Part shown: positions 8,522 through 18,873 of the stretch, one piece after another
How positions within the stretch are numbered: position 1 is the first letter of the stretch
Layout: every line of letters starts with the position of its first letter
Source: Gracilibacillus halophilus YIM-C55.5
GTDB taxonomy: Bacteria > Bacillota > Bacilli > Bacillales > Amphibacillaceae
Reading direction: 5' to 3'
DNA: 64,000 nt
NCBI RefSeq assembly: GCF_000359605.1
Contig: NZ_APML01000003.1
Span: 18,868-82,867 of the forward strand
Translations under genes and position numbers: made by a program
Notes under the pieces: model-generated
What the model saw: the letters and a program-made list of their open reading frames with translations, nothing else
Database searches by the model: none
What the model was told of the DNA's origin: nothing

Positions 8522-9013
8522 ATGTCCGTTCAAACGATCATTTCACATTTATCAAAACTGATTGATTTGCATCACAGTTTGTTAAAAGTGTCGAAAAAGA
8601 AGACGGAAGTCCTGAAAGAAGGAAAAATTGATGACTTGCAAGCATTACTAACCCAGGAACAAAAGCATGTGCAAGCCGTCAATCAAATTGAACAGAAACG
8701 AATTGAAGCCGTAGAAGATTGGGCAAATGCTAATAAATTAAATCCTGCTGACATTACCGTTTCTGTCATTATTGAACAATATACAGAGGGTAACGATAAG
8801 GAGACATTAGAAAAAAACACGGTTGAATTGGCCGAAATTTTAATGGAACTGCGTCGTCAAGAGGATCTAAATAAGCAATTAACTGAACAATCATTGCAAT
8901 TCGTTCAACTATCTCTTGATATGATTCAACCGCGGATCGAAAATTTTAATTATGGCAATCAACAACATCAATCAACTGCTCCGAAACGATCAGTATTTGA
9001 TTCGAAAGCATAA
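8522..9013 (+). CDS. flgN: FlgN, export chaperone for FlgK/FlgL
   Basis: This 163-residue, almost entirely alpha-helical protein fits FlgN (YvyG) by position between flgM and flgK, size and heptad-like sequence. FlgN binds the C-termini of the hook-junction proteins FlgK and FlgL and delivers them to the flagellar type III export apparatus. RBS AAAGGAG lies about 10 bases before ATG. The last 20 residues (Gln/Thr-rich) are likely disordered. Confidence 0.9.
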   Translation: MSVQTIISHLSKLIDLHHSLLKVSKKKTEVLKEGKIDDLQALLTQEQKHVQAVNQIEQKRIEAVEDWANANKLNPADITVSVIIEQYTEGNDKETLEKNTVELAEILMELRRQEDLNKQLTEQSLQFVQLSLDMIQPRIENFNYGNQQHQSTAPKRSVFDSKA

Positions 9014-9027
9014 GAGGAGGAACTGTC

Positions 9028-10680
9028 ATGTCGTCAACATTTAATGGGCTAGAAGTTGCAAAGCGTGCACTCCACGCCCAACAATCAGCTTTATATACAA
9101 CGAGTCATAACATCTCAAATGCGAATACAGATGGCTATACGAGGCAACGCGTGAACTTTGAACAGACTGCACCTTATCCACCAGCGTCACGAAATCGCCC
9201 AGAAATCCCAGGCCAAGTCGGTAGTGGGGTACAAGCTGGTTCGATTGAACGAATTCGTGATACATTTGTCGACAAACAATATCGGCAAGAAAATACGAAA
9301 GTTGGTTACTACGATTCAAAAGCGGATATGATGTCGAAAATGGAATCGATTATGAATGAGCCATCTGAGGAAGGGTTATCACATACTATGGACCAATTTT
9401 GGCAATCATTACAAGATCTCTCAGTCAACCCTGAAGATTCTGGTGCTCGTTCTGTAGTGAAAGAACGTGGTGTTGCGCTTGCGGATACATTTAATTATCT
9501 ACATAATTCTCTCCAAGACGTGCGAGCGAATATGAAAAACGAAATCAGTGTTGATAATACAGAAGTTAATTCGATTATTGATCGGATTAACAAAGTGAAT
9601 CGACAAATTAGTGAAGTAGAACCACACGGACAGGTGCCAAATGATCTATACGATGAGCGTGATCGCTTAGTTGATGATTTGTCGCAATACGTTGATATTA
9701 ATGTTGACTATCAAGAAAGCACAGGACAACCGAGCCCAATTGCTCAAGGGATTGCGACAATCACATTAAAAACAGGAGATTCTGAAGTCCAAAATACTGA
9801 TGATCCAATCACTTTAGTAGACGGCACAAATCAAAAACAACTAGGAACAAATGATGCGGTTAATCATATGTTTGCAGATTTTGGCGATGACAATAATGTA
9901 AAATCAATTCTGTTTGCAGGACCAAATACGGTTCCTAATCAAGAAACAGCTGACTATGTTGATGGTCTAGCAAAAGACAGTACAGCGTTGATTTATGGTG
10001 ATGATTACAAAGTAAACGGCAAATTTAAATCACTTGTTGAAGGTGCCGGTTACCTCGAAGGGTTTGAATACAATGGTTCAGCAGGCACAGCATCAGGTGA
10101 ATTTAATCAAATGTTAACTAACCTTGATAAAATGACCAACAATCTTGTCACAGAGTTTAATAATGTGCATCAAAACGGTTATACACTAACTGATACTGAT
10201 GATGATGGAAATGCCGATCAAGGTGGTAATTTCTTTGAAGGCACAACAGCGGACACAATCGCAGTCACTGATACGATTAAAGACAATGTTGATCAAATAG
10301 CTGCTAGTACAGATGGTTCCCCAGGTAACGGTGAAAATGCCATTGCGCTTGCAGATGTGTATACGAAATTAGGCGAAGAATATAATACAAATCCAGCTGA
10401 TGAATTTGATGAAAAAACGTCGATGAAAAGCTATTTTGAAGGCGTGATTGGTGAAATGGGGGTTGCGGCAGAAGATGCTAACAGGATGCAAGGCAATTCA
10501 CAAACACTGCGCCAACAAGTTGAAGAAAATAGACAGTCCATAAGCTCTGTTTCATTAGATGAAGAAATGACAAATATGGTTCAATTTCAGCATGCTTACA
10601 ACGCAGCGGCTCGAAATATGACGGTTGTTGACGAAATGCTTGATCGTGTCATTAATAACATGGGACTTGTAGGGAGGTAA
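9028..10680 (+). CDS. flgK: FlgK, flagellar hook-filament junction protein 1
   Basis: The 550-residue protein has the conserved N-terminal rod/hook motif (SSTFNGLEVAKRALHAQQSA with ISNANTDGYTRQRVNF) and the C-terminal helix (VSLDEEMTNMVQFQHAYNAA...VINNMGLVGR). The central part is variable and rich in Asp and Asn, as expected for a salt-adapted surface domain. FlgK joins the hook to the filament outside the cell and is exported by the flagellar apparatus with FlgN as chaperone. RBS AGAGGAGG precedes ATG; flgL follows after 9 bases. Confidence 0.96.
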   Translation: MSSTFNGLEVAKRALHAQQSALYTTSHNISNANTDGYTRQRVNFEQTAPYPPASRNRPEIPGQVGSGVQAGSIERIRDTFVDKQYRQENTKVGYYDSKADMMSKMESIMNEPSEEGLSHTMDQFWQSLQDLSVNPEDSGARSVVKERGVALADTFNYLHNSLQDVRANMKNEISVDNTEVNSIIDRINKVNRQISEVEPHGQVPNDLYDERDRLVDDLSQYVDINVDYQESTGQPSPIAQGIATITLKTGDSEVQNTDDPITLVDGTNQKQLGTNDAVNHMFADFGDDNNVKSILFAGPNTVPNQETADYVDGLAKDSTALIYGDDYKVNGKFKSLVEGAGYLEGFEYNGSAGTASGEFNQMLTNLDKMTNNLVTEFNNVHQNGYTLTDTDDDGNADQGGNFFEGTTADTIAVTDTIKDNVDQIAASTDGSPGNGENAIALADVYTKLGEEYNTNPADEFDEKTSMKSYFEGVIGEMGVAAEDANRMQGNSQTLRQQVEENRQSISSVSLDEEMTNMVQFQHAYNAAARNMTVVDEMLDRVINNMGLVGR

Positions 10681-10689
10681 GAAATAGCA

Positions 10690-11619
10690 ATGCGTGTCAC
10701 ACAAGGAATGCTCACAGGCAATATGTTGCGTAATGTCAGTAATAGTTATCAGGATATCGGAAAATATATGGAGCAACTTTCCACAGGTAAGAAGATCAAT
10801 AATCCCTCTGATGATCCAGTCGTTGCAATGAAAGGGATGAATTATCGTACCCAAGTGAAAAATACGGATCAATATGAACGAAATATTAACGAAGTTCATA
10901 CATGGATGGACAACTCTGATGATGCGATGGACAAGGCGCAAGATGCACTTGATCGTCTCCGTGAACTTGCGGTACAAGGTTCAAACGATACATATGAAGA
11001 AGGTCAACGTGGGAATATTGCTTCTGAAGTCGAACAATTGCGCGATCATTTGTTAGATGTTGCGAATACGAAAGTGAATAACAAGTATATTTTTAGTGGA
11101 ACACAGACCACGGGTAATGATGGTGATGAGCCGTATCAAATTAATGGTGATGATCCAACAGATAATGATTTTTTCGATTTCAATGGAAATTCTAGCAATG
11201 TCAACATTGAAGTTTCTGATGGTGTAAAGCTTCCTGTTAATGTAACTCCGGATCAAGTGTTTACGAAAGAAAATGCAGAAGGTAATAATATGTTCGAAAC
11301 GGTTACAAATTTTGCAAATGATTTACGAGACGGTGCGTCAGGAGAAGATTTAAATCAGTATATTGCACAAATCGACGAGCATATTGATGATAACGTCAAT
11401 GCACGTGCAGATCTTGGTGCAAGACAAAACCGCATCGAATTAATTGAAGATCGTGTGCAATCACAAGGAATTTCAGCAGAAGAAATGATGTCTGATAATG
11501 AAGACGCTGATATGGAAAAAGTAATCATGAAGCTCACGTCACAAGAATCAGTGCATCGAGCAGCTTTAAGCGCAGGTGCTCGTGTCATTCAACCAACATT
11601 AATGGACTTTTTACGTTAA
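10690..11619 (+). CDS. flgL: FlgL, flagellar hook-filament junction protein 2
   Basis: The 309-residue protein has the flagellin-like N-terminus (MRVTQGMLTGNMLRNV, then LSTGKKINNPSDDPVVAM) and C-terminus (KLTSQESVHRAALSAGARVIQPTLMDFLR). FlgL sits between FlgK and the filament. It is shorter than FlgK and has an acidic middle domain. It is the last gene before a strong terminator. Confidence 0.95.
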   Translation: MRVTQGMLTGNMLRNVSNSYQDIGKYMEQLSTGKKINNPSDDPVVAMKGMNYRTQVKNTDQYERNINEVHTWMDNSDDAMDKAQDALDRLRELAVQGSNDTYEEGQRGNIASEVEQLRDHLLDVANTKVNNKYIFSGTQTTGNDGDEPYQINGDDPTDNDFFDFNGNSSNVNIEVSDGVKLPVNVTPDQVFTKENAEGNNMFETVTNFANDLRDGASGEDLNQYIAQIDEHIDDNVNARADLGARQNRIELIEDRVQSQGISAEEMMSDNEDADMEKVIMKLTSQESVHRAALSAGARVIQPTLMDFLR

Positions 11620-11625
11620 GCAATT

Positions 11626-11657
11626 AACCTTACCTTCCGATTAGGTAAGGTTTTTCT
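11626..11657 (+). terminator. Intrinsic terminator after flgL
   Basis: Perfect 10-bp stem AACCTTACCT/AGGTAAGGTT (11626-11635 with 11643-11652) followed by T-rich sequence. Confidence 0.88.
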
Positions 11658-11674
11658 TTAAAGGGGAGATCCAT

Positions 11675-12265
11675 ATGCAAATGCCACAATTACGGATACA
11701 ATCACAAGATGCCATGATTGGCCTTCGGACGCAAAATGCGAAACTAGATATGAATTACGATCCAGCTAAGCAATCGATCCGTCAGCCCAAAGCCGATATG
11801 CAAATACGAACAACACCAAGTAAACTAACGATTGATCAGTCACAAGCCTTTGCGGATGTCGGTATCAAGCCAACATCACAAATGATCGAAGAAAAAGCGC
11901 AGGAAGGGAAACAGAAATTAATGGAAGTTATCGCACGCAGACGACGTCAAGGCGATGAATTAATGAAAATTGAAAAGGGGGGCAATCCAATCAAACGGCA
12001 AGCCAAAGAGAACGGACATGATGAAAAGAAACAGTTCAATATTGGCTGGATTCCATCAGCGAATAGTGTGAAAATCGATTATCAGCCAGCTGAAGTAAAC
12101 GTTCAAGTAACACCGAGAGAACCAGAAATCAATAACCAACCGACAGAGGTTCAATATCAATATCAAAGAGGCAACGTAGAAACGTATGTAGAACAGAAGA
12201 ATTGGCTCGAAATTGACTTTATCGAATCCCAATCCAGTGGCAGTCATGTGTCATTAAATTTGTAA
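11675..12265 (+). CDS. yviE: YviE, DUF6470 family protein of the flagellar locus
   Basis: The 196-residue protein matches YviE by position between flgL and fliW and by sequence character: beta-rich repeats (LRIQSQDAMIGLRTQNAKLDM and later VNVQVTPREPEI) and a final EQKNWLEIDF. Its function is unknown. It starts after the RBS AAAGGGGAG, immediately downstream of the flgL terminator, and is 14 bases ahead of fliW. Confidence 0.85.
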   Translation: MQMPQLRIQSQDAMIGLRTQNAKLDMNYDPAKQSIRQPKADMQIRTTPSKLTIDQSQAFADVGIKPTSQMIEEKAQEGKQKLMEVIARRRRQGDELMKIEKGGNPIKRQAKENGHDEKKQFNIGWIPSANSVKIDYQPAEVNVQVTPREPEINNQPTEVQYQYQRGNVETYVEQKNWLEIDFIESQSSGSHVSLNL

Positions 12266-12279
12266 AAGAAGGGTGACTT

Positions 12280-12726
12280 ATGAATATCGAAACGAAATAT
12301 TTTGGCAATATTGAAATAAAGAAAGAAGACATTATTCACTTTCCCTCAGGCATACCAGGGTTCCTACAAGAAAAAGAGTTTGTTTTATTAAAATTTGAAG
12401 AAACGGGACTATTCCAGGTGTTGCAATCAATCCACGGTGTTGATCCAGCATTTATCGTCGTCAATCCATTCTTGTTTGTAAAAGATTATGCCCTAGACCT
12501 TGATGATGCAACCGTCGAACAACTCGGTCTCACCAAACAAGAGGATGCCTTAATTCAGGCGATTGTCACAATTAACGAACCATTACATACTAGCACAGCC
12601 AATTTACAAGCACCGATCGTCATTAATCAAAAAAATAATTATGCGAAGCAGTACATTACCAATGATAAGCATTATAAGACGAAAGAAAAGATCTTTAACA
12701 ACACCTCTCAGGTAAAGGAGGGGTAG
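12280..12726 (+). CDS. fliW: FliW, flagellar assembly factor / CsrA antagonist
   Basis: This 148-residue protein has the family motifs [17 protein letters not shown] near the N-terminus and [15 protein letters not shown] in the middle, then [10 protein letters not shown] near the C-terminus. FliW binds either flagellin or CsrA; flagellin leaving the cell frees FliW to sequester CsrA and so permits hag translation. csrA follows after one base, and hag with visible CsrA sites comes next. Confidence 0.95.
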   Translation: MNIETKYFGNIEIKKEDIIHFPSGIPGFLQEKEFVLLKFEETGLFQVLQSIHGVDPAFIVVNPFLFVKDYALDLDDATVEQLGLTKQEDALIQAIVTINEPLHTSTANLQAPIVINQKNNYAKQYITNDKHYKTKEKIFNNTSQVKEG

Positions 12727-12727
12727 G

Positions 12728-12958
12728 ATGTTAGTGTTAACGAGAAAAACAAACGAAGCAATTCAAATTGGTGATGATATTGAAGTGAAAGTTCTTGAAA
12801 TCGATGGTGATCAGATCAAATTAGGCATTGCGGCACCGAGTCAAGTAGAGATACATCGTAAAGAAGTTTATCTAGAAATACAACAAGAAAATAATCAAGC
12901 AGCAAACACTTCCCCAGATGTCTTAAATCTTATTAAAAAAATTGATAAAAAAGACTAA
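12728..12958 (+). CDS. csrA: CsrA, RNA-binding translational regulator
   Basis: The 76-residue protein has the CsrA signature [34 protein letters not shown] and the RNA-contacting segment [16 protein letters not shown]. It acts as a dimer that binds GGA motifs in the hag leader and blocks ribosome access. RBS AAAGGAGGGG precedes ATG. Its stop codon overlaps the -35 element of the hag sigma-D promoter. Confidence 0.96.
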   Translation: MLVLTRKTNEAIQIGDDIEVKVLEIDGDQIKLGIAAPSQVEIHRKEVYLEIQQENNQAANTSPDVLNLIKKIDKKD

Positions 12959-12982
12959 ACATATGATTCCCTCGACCGATAG
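12956..12982 (+). promoter_or_regulatory. Sigma-D promoter of hag
   Basis: TAAA (12956-12959, overlapping the csrA stop), a 15-nt spacer and ACCGATAG (12975-12982) fit the sigma-D consensus. The leader of about 95 nt contains the GC-rich palindrome GCGGCCGC (13011-13018), unusual in this AT-rich region. Confidence 0.82.
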
Positions 12983-13040
12983 TATAATTAGAAGCTAATT
13001 TTAGTGATCGGCGGCCGCTTTCACTATTAATTAGTCAACC

Positions 13041-13075
13041 CACAAGGATGTGGAAAAACACAACTTTCAAGGAGG
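13041..13075 (+). promoter_or_regulatory. CsrA-binding sites in the hag leader
   Basis: The small hairpin CACAAGGATGTG (13041-13052) presents GGA in its loop, the classical CsrA site. The second GGA is the hag ribosome-binding site itself (AAGGAGG, 13069-13075). This two-site arrangement is as described for B. subtilis hag. Confidence 0.8.
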
Positions 13076-13084
13076 AACAATTCA

Positions 13085-14227
13085 ATGAGAATTAATCACA
13101 ACATAGCGGCTTTAAATACGCATAGTCAGTTAAGCCAAGCGAACAAAGCGCAACAAAATTCAATGGAAAAGCTATCATCAGGTCTTCGTATTAATAGTGC
13201 ATCTGATGACGCGGCAGGTCTTGCGATTTCTGAAAAAATGCGTGGTCAAATTCGTGGTTTGGAACAAGCAGAAACAAACGCACAAGATGGTATTTCCATG
13301 ACCCAAACAGCTGAAGGTGCTTTGAATGAAACACATTCTATCCTTCAACGTATGCGTGAACTATCTGTACAATCAGCCAACGACACAAACACAGACAGTG
13401 ATCGTCAAGAACTTCAAAAAGAGGTTGATCAATTAGTAGAAGAAATTGATCGAATTGCTGATACAACAGAATTTAACACGAAGAAATTACTTAACGGTGA
13501 CTTGAGTGGTGTTTCAGAACAAGCGGAAAGCGTTGAATTTAACGAAACAAGCTCAGATATATTTAGTGATGTTTCAGCTACTACAACTGGTGCAATTGCA
13601 GAAGATATGTCTTATAATGTAAAGATTACAGAAGCTACTTCAACTGATTATACTTTGGAATGGACATCAGCTGATGGCACATCATCAGGAACTGAGACAG
13701 TTGCCGCTGGCACTGGATCTATTACAATCGATAATGCTACATTGTCCTTAGATACTGCTGCTAGTATAGATCCTAGTAATATTGGTGAAGAAGCTACATT
13801 TACCGTAAGACAAGAGGATAGCGATACAACGGATAATTCGGCAACCTTCCAAATTGGTGCAAATTCATCACAAACGATGAATGTTGGTATGGGAGATATG
13901 AGTGCTAGTGGTTTGAATGTGGATGGCATTGATATTAGTTCTTCTCAGACTGCAGAAGCTTCTATCTCAGCTGTACAGAATGCACTTGATGATGTTTCTG
14001 CTGAGAGATCAAAACTTGGTGCTTACCAAAACAGGTTAGATCACTCAATTAATAATTTAAGTACTTCTTCTGAAAACTTAACAGCTGCAGAATCAAGAAT
14101 TCGAGACGTTGATATGGCGAAAGAGATGATGAACCAAACGAAGAATTCTATCTTGAGCCAGGCATCACAATCAATGTTAGCGCAAGCTAATCAACAACCT
14201 CAAGGGGTACTTCAACTATTACAATAG
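13085..14227 (+). CDS. hag: Flagellin
   Basis: The 380-residue flagellin has conserved N-terminal D0/D1 helices (MRINHNIAALNTHSQL, LSSGLRINSASDDAAGLAIS, MRELSVQSANDTNT) and C-terminal D1/D0 helices (LGAYQNRLDHSINNLSTSSE, MAKEMMNQTKNSIL). The central part (about residues 140-300) is an Asp/Thr/Ser-rich variable domain, a likely substrate for O-linked modification by the downstream glycosyltransferase and sulfotransferase (inference). B. subtilis Hag is shorter (about 304 aa). Controlled by sigma-D and CsrA. Confidence 0.97.
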   Translation: MRINHNIAALNTHSQLSQANKAQQNSMEKLSSGLRINSASDDAAGLAISEKMRGQIRGLEQAETNAQDGISMTQTAEGALNETHSILQRMRELSVQSANDTNTDSDRQELQKEVDQLVEEIDRIADTTEFNTKKLLNGDLSGVSEQAESVEFNETSSDIFSDVSATTTGAIAEDMSYNVKITEATSTDYTLEWTSADGTSSGTETVAAGTGSITIDNATLSLDTAASIDPSNIGEEATFTVRQEDSDTTDNSATFQIGANSSQTMNVGMGDMSASGLNVDGIDISSSQTAEASISAVQNALDDVSAERSKLGAYQNRLDHSINNLSTSSENLTAAESRIRDVDMAKEMMNQTKNSILSQASQSMLAQANQQPQGVLQLLQ

Positions 14228-14240
14228 AATGAAACGTAAA

Positions 14241-14275
14241 TAAATGGAGAGTCGTATCTCTCCATTTATTTTCAT
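14241..14275 (+). terminator. Intrinsic terminator after hag
   Basis: Ten-bp stem TAAATGGAGA/TCTCCATTTA (14241-14250 with 14259-14268) followed by T-rich sequence. Confidence 0.85.
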
Positions 14276-14358
14276 TTATGTATGTTTTATAAAATATATA
14301 ATTACTATTTCAGATTGTATATTCTATAAATGATATATAGTGATATAGGAGGAAGAAC

Positions 14359-17300
14359 ATGCAGCTAAGTATAGCAATGATGGTAAAAAATGAAGGTGAA
14401 CATTTGGAGCGATGTTTGCAAAGTTTAGTACCTATTATGGAAGCGGTAGAATCTGAATTAATCATTGTTGATACAGGTTCAGATGATAATACAGTTGATA
14501 TTGCTAGAAAATATACAGATAAAGTATATTTTCATCAGTGGAATGATCACTTTTCTGAAATAAGAAATATAACAATTAATTATAGTTCAGGTGAATGGAT
14601 ATTTACAATTGATGGAGATGAATTTGTATATAATCCAGAGCCGATTATTGAATTTTTTAATTCTCAATTACATAAGCAGTATAATACAGTGTTACTGGAT
14701 ATTAGAAATATTACAACATATGATAAACAAATTGAATTTGAACGTAACAATGATATATTACATAAATTAACAGGACAATTAACCAAAAAAATATTTAGAA
14801 ATACTCCTGATTTCCATTTTAAAGGCGCTATACACAATCAACCCCAAGCTGAAAAACCATATGTGAAGATAGATTCATTTTTAGTTCACTTTGGATATAT
14901 GTCAACTGATCCAGAATTGATGGAAAAAAAATTTCAGCGCACGGCAAGAATCTTGAAACAGGAATTGGACAATGATCCATGGAATGTATACTATTGGTTT
15001 CAACTATCAGTATCTTACGCTATGCACAAAGAACCTAAAAAGGCATTGGACTGTGCAATTAAAGCTTATGATACAGCTAATGAGTTAAATTATGATTTTT
15101 CTAAACGGATGTATTTATATGTTCATTTTGCTGCTATGTATTTACAGAATAAAATGTATCAGGAATTAGAGAATCTCTGTGTCGAAGGATTAAATGTAGC
15201 TGATGGGTATATGGATCTTTATTATTATTTAGCTATATCACATTTCGAACAAGGAAAAAATCAAAGTGCTATTCAGTACTTTAAAAAATATTTAGCTATA
15301 AATGAGAATTACGAAGATTCCATCGGGTACATGGATACAACGGTCATCGAAAAATCAATTGATAGTAGAGATAGTGCATTAAAGGCTTTAATTATATTAT
15401 ACGATCGAGAAGAAATGTATGAAGATTTGATTAATTTAGTATACGATATTGAATTAGACACTCTAAAAGATGTAATGAGTTTAATTGTAAATGCGTATAT
15501 CTCGATAGGAGAATATAGAGAATTAATAAAATATGAGAATTATTTGATAGATAATAATATGATGCAAGATCTTCATTTAGCTTTAGAAAGATACTACGAT
15601 ACTTTAAAAACGAATAATAAAGAAGAGTTTTTAAAGGGACTTTTAGATTTAAATAGCAACTACTCAAAATTATGTAAAGCAAGACTTTATTTGCTTGAAC
15701 AAAAAGATTGCGATAAAAGTAAAATACAAGAACTTATTATGAATATTGACTTTCAATATGCACCAAATTATTACGGTGATATTATTTATTTATCATTAGT
15801 TAATAATATTAATATTAACTTTATTGTAAATTCAATTCGAGAAAACAAAATAAATGAATATTTTGAATTTATATCTGATAATCATGAGAGTGTAGAGAGA
15901 AAAATTTATAATTACTTAACATATTATAGGTCAACTGACAGGATACAAGATTTAAGATTAAATAAATCCTTGGCAAAGTATGGAGTCATATTAGGTGAAA
16001 CAAATTTTTCGGAGGAAGAATATCAATATATTTTTTTCCGATATATCAAAGAGGGAATTCATTATTTAAAGAATTTATATAATGATGAAATGTTAAGTTA
16101 TTTATATACATCACATGTCAAGAACAATGAAGAGGCGTTTTTAATATATATTATGAATGCTTTTAATTATAAAGAAGAAGATCAACTAAAATATGTTCAA
16201 TATTTAAAAAGTGCTATAAATGAATTCCCGATTATGGCAAAAGGTGTAAAACTAATGCTTGATCGTCAAAGTTTTATAACTGAAGATAATCATAACTCGC
16301 ATAATTCGCTTAATAAATTGAGATTTGAAATTGAGGATAAAATTAGTCAAGGGGAAATTACAGAAGCAAAGAGATTATTGATCGAGTATAACAAGTATTC
16401 AGATGATCATGATCCTAATCTCCAATCCATGAAGGGGATTATTGCCATGGTAGAAGGAAAATATTATAAGTCACTAGAATTGTTTGAGAAAGCTAATAAA
16501 ATTGATGATGAAAATCTAGATATATTATATAATCTGGGCTATGTTTATTATATGTTAAATGATTACACTAATGCTGTTACGATACTGAAAAAGTGCTATA
16601 AATACGCTGAAGATGAAGAGTTAATAAAAGATATAAATGGGCTATTTGTTGAAATGAAAGTTATTGAAGATAATGAACCTTTAGAAAATACCAATGATTT
16701 ATCTCAACATAAATTAACAGATGTTGATTTTAGAAAACAGCAAACAAAGCTTGTGTTTTTCTCAAAAGGTGATGATAAATTTTCACAAGATATAATTGAT
16801 TATTTATCAACTAAATTTGATGTAAGAAAGATTGTTGTAAAAGACACGAAGCAAATCGATGAAGGAATGCACTGGCTGATATTTGTTGGTTTGAATGGTG
16901 TGATGAGTTAATTATTCATGGAAGCAAATTACCTGTTGCAAAGGATAAAATAGTAATTTGTCGTCTTCATAGTTATGAAGCATTTACTAAATATATCAGA
17001 AATGTGAATTGGCAAGTAGTGAACAAAGTTATATTTGTATCAAGTTTTCTGAAAAATTACGTATTAGATAATGAGAAAAGCTTAAAAGAAGAAAAAACTG
17101 TTGTAATTCCTAACGGTGTCAATCTGTCCAAATATAAATTTAAGGACAGAAATCATGGTTTCAAGATAGCTCATATTGGTTTTATTAATTTTAAAAAAGG
17201 CCCAATGTTGTTATTACAAGCCTTTAAAACTATTTATGATTTAGATAATCGTTACACATTACATATTGCTGGAGAGTTTCAACAAATTAGGTATGTATTG

Positions 17301-18359
17301 TATTATCAGCAAATGATTAATGAAATGGGATTAGAGAACAATGTGTATTTTGAAGGTTGGCAAGAAGATATTGACGATTGGTTAGACGATAAAAACTACA
17401 TATTAACTTCAAGTGTTTTAGAAAGTCAACACATGTCTGTAATGGAAGCAATGAGTAAAGGTATTAAACCATTAGTGCATAATTTTGTTGCGGCTAAAGA
17501 AATTTATGACAATGAATATATTTGGACAAATGTAAATGACATTATTGAATTGTTGAGAACTGAATATGAATCACACAATTATTATAATTTTGTGAAAATG
17601 AATTACTCACTAGAGACACAATTAGAATCAATAAATAATTTAGTATTTCAATTACTAGAGGAATCAAAAGAACCGGAGAATAAGATTATACAATTTTATT
17701 ATGATAGGGTGAAGATATTTTTCAGCATAGATAATCCTCAAGACCATATTCAAAAAATCATACAGTACAATAAAAAATTTTATGAATTGGGTATGTTGGA
17801 AGATATTAAGTCCAAAGTAGATGATAATGCTACTATTATTGATATTGGTGCTAATATAGGTAATCATACAGTTTATTTTGGAAAAGTATGTAAATCTCGA
17901 GTGTTAGCGTTTGAACCTCAAATAGAGGCATATAGTTTGTTATGTGAAAATATCCGTATTAATAATTTACAAAACAAGGTGAAATTATTTAACAGTGCAT
18001 TAGGAAAGGAAAAGGCTACAGGATCAATAGTTAATCAAAATATAAATAATACGGGTGCAGCAGAATTTTTAGTTCATCCGAATGGTAATATCTCTTTGAA
18101 TAAATTAGATGACATAATAGATACAAAACTACCGCGAATAGCTATAATAAAGATAGATGTAGAAGGTATGGAATTAGATGTTTTAGAGGGTGCACAAAAC
18201 ATAATAAAATATTATAAACCTTATATATATGTAGAGACTAAAAATCAAGATGAGTTTAAAAAGATAAGCTCATATTTATCATTTTTAGGATATAAACCAA
18301 CAAAGAGATTCAACAATACGCCAACTATTTTATTTATTAGCAAACATGATCAAGAATAG
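14359..18359 (+). CDS. Giant flagellin-modification enzyme: GT2 + TPR + GT4 + FkbM methyltransferase (one-base deletion)
   Basis: Read as given there are two frames, 14359-16911 and one open to 18359. The break near 16874 looks like one G lost from GGG; restoring it gives ADICWFEWCDELIIHGSK, typical of this glycosyltransferase type, and one frame of 1333 residues. Domains in order: a GT2 glycosyltransferase (residues 1-230, VDTGSDDNT and the DGDE metal motif at 85-88); a long helical TPR region (about 190-770); a GT4-like glycosyltransferase with the EX7E-type ESQHMSVMEAM; and a C-terminal FkbM methyltransferase (DIGANIGNHTVYF, KIDVEGMELDVLEGA). It lies directly behind flagellin and is markedly AT-rich, so glycosylation of flagellin with a methylated sugar is inferred. 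It could truly be two genes, with a second start at 17004. Confidence 0.82.
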
Positions 18360-18404
18360 TAGGATTAGTCTTCTTTCCATTATATTTAAGAAGAAAAGCA
18401 ACAT

Positions 18405-18420
18405 TCGATTTTAAAATCGA
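18405..18420. repeat. 16-bp perfect palindrome
   Basis: TCGATTTTAAAATCGA reads identically on both strands. It lies 42 bp before the large structured element and might be a protein-binding site; its function is unknown. Confidence 0.6.
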
Positions 18421-18462
18421 TGTATTTTGCAATATAAAACCTTAGAACATTGCAACGATAAA

Positions 18463-18615
18463 TCGAGAGTGTTGCAACTTGACACGGAGCCTCTGTGAGC
18501 ATGACTGATTAGCCAAGAAGCCAGGCATATAAAGGCTTGGCTAAGCTCACAAGGGTATCATGCACACTTCTCCGTATAAATTTGCAACGGTTCATGGCCT
18601 TTGCAATACTCTCGA
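18463..18615. ncRNA. 153-bp highly structured non-coding element (candidate structured RNA or mini-transposon)
   Basis: Four nested complementary pairs are visible: 18463-18477 with 18601-18615 (15 bp, one G-U), ACGGAG 18484-18489 with CTCCGT 18570-18575, GTGAGC 18495-18500 with GCTCAC 18545-18550, and TTAGCCAAG 18509-18517 with CTTGGCTAA 18536-18544. AAGCC/GGCTT offers an alternative extension of the inner stem, and GCATGA/TCATGC is a further possible pairing. T-rich sequence (CTTTTACTTT) follows the right arm. I do not recognise it as tRNA, 6S, SRP RNA or a known riboswitch. A terminal-inverted-repeat mobile element is the main alternative. Confidence 0.5.
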
Positions 18616-18873
18616 CTTTTACTTTGCACTAAACAACCGCTAAAAAATATAAAACAGTAGTGAACTCCAAGCATCATTTGCCTATTATCCAAACTTATTA
18701 ATCAATAGTTTAGAGAAGATCAGATAGCTCAGGCTTAGGGTGATTACAGCACGTATATTTTAGATAAACGATGAATGGTAGAGAAACGCAACTTTCTCCC
18801 TCTTCATTCGTTATGTCTATTTTTGCAAAATGATATACAATGAAAGCATTTATATATTGAAGGAGAAATAATT

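Larger units (their letters stand above)
18360..18873. other. 514-bp intergenic region between the glycosyltransferase and the sulfotransferase
   Basis: No credible gene is seen on either strand. The region contains a 16-bp perfect palindrome (18405-18420), several TTGCAA-type motifs and a 153-bp nested inverted-repeat element (18463-18615). The last part, before the sulfotransferase RBS, is plain AT-rich sequence. Confidence 0.7.

Noticed and set aside
10555..10977. Long antisense frames opposite flgK/flgL and other genes
   Set aside because: Shadows of well-supported genes with no RBS or family resemblance.
18360..18873. tRNA, T-box or known riboswitch in the structured gap
   Set aside because: No anticodon arm geometry, no T-box or riboswitch core sequence could be matched.
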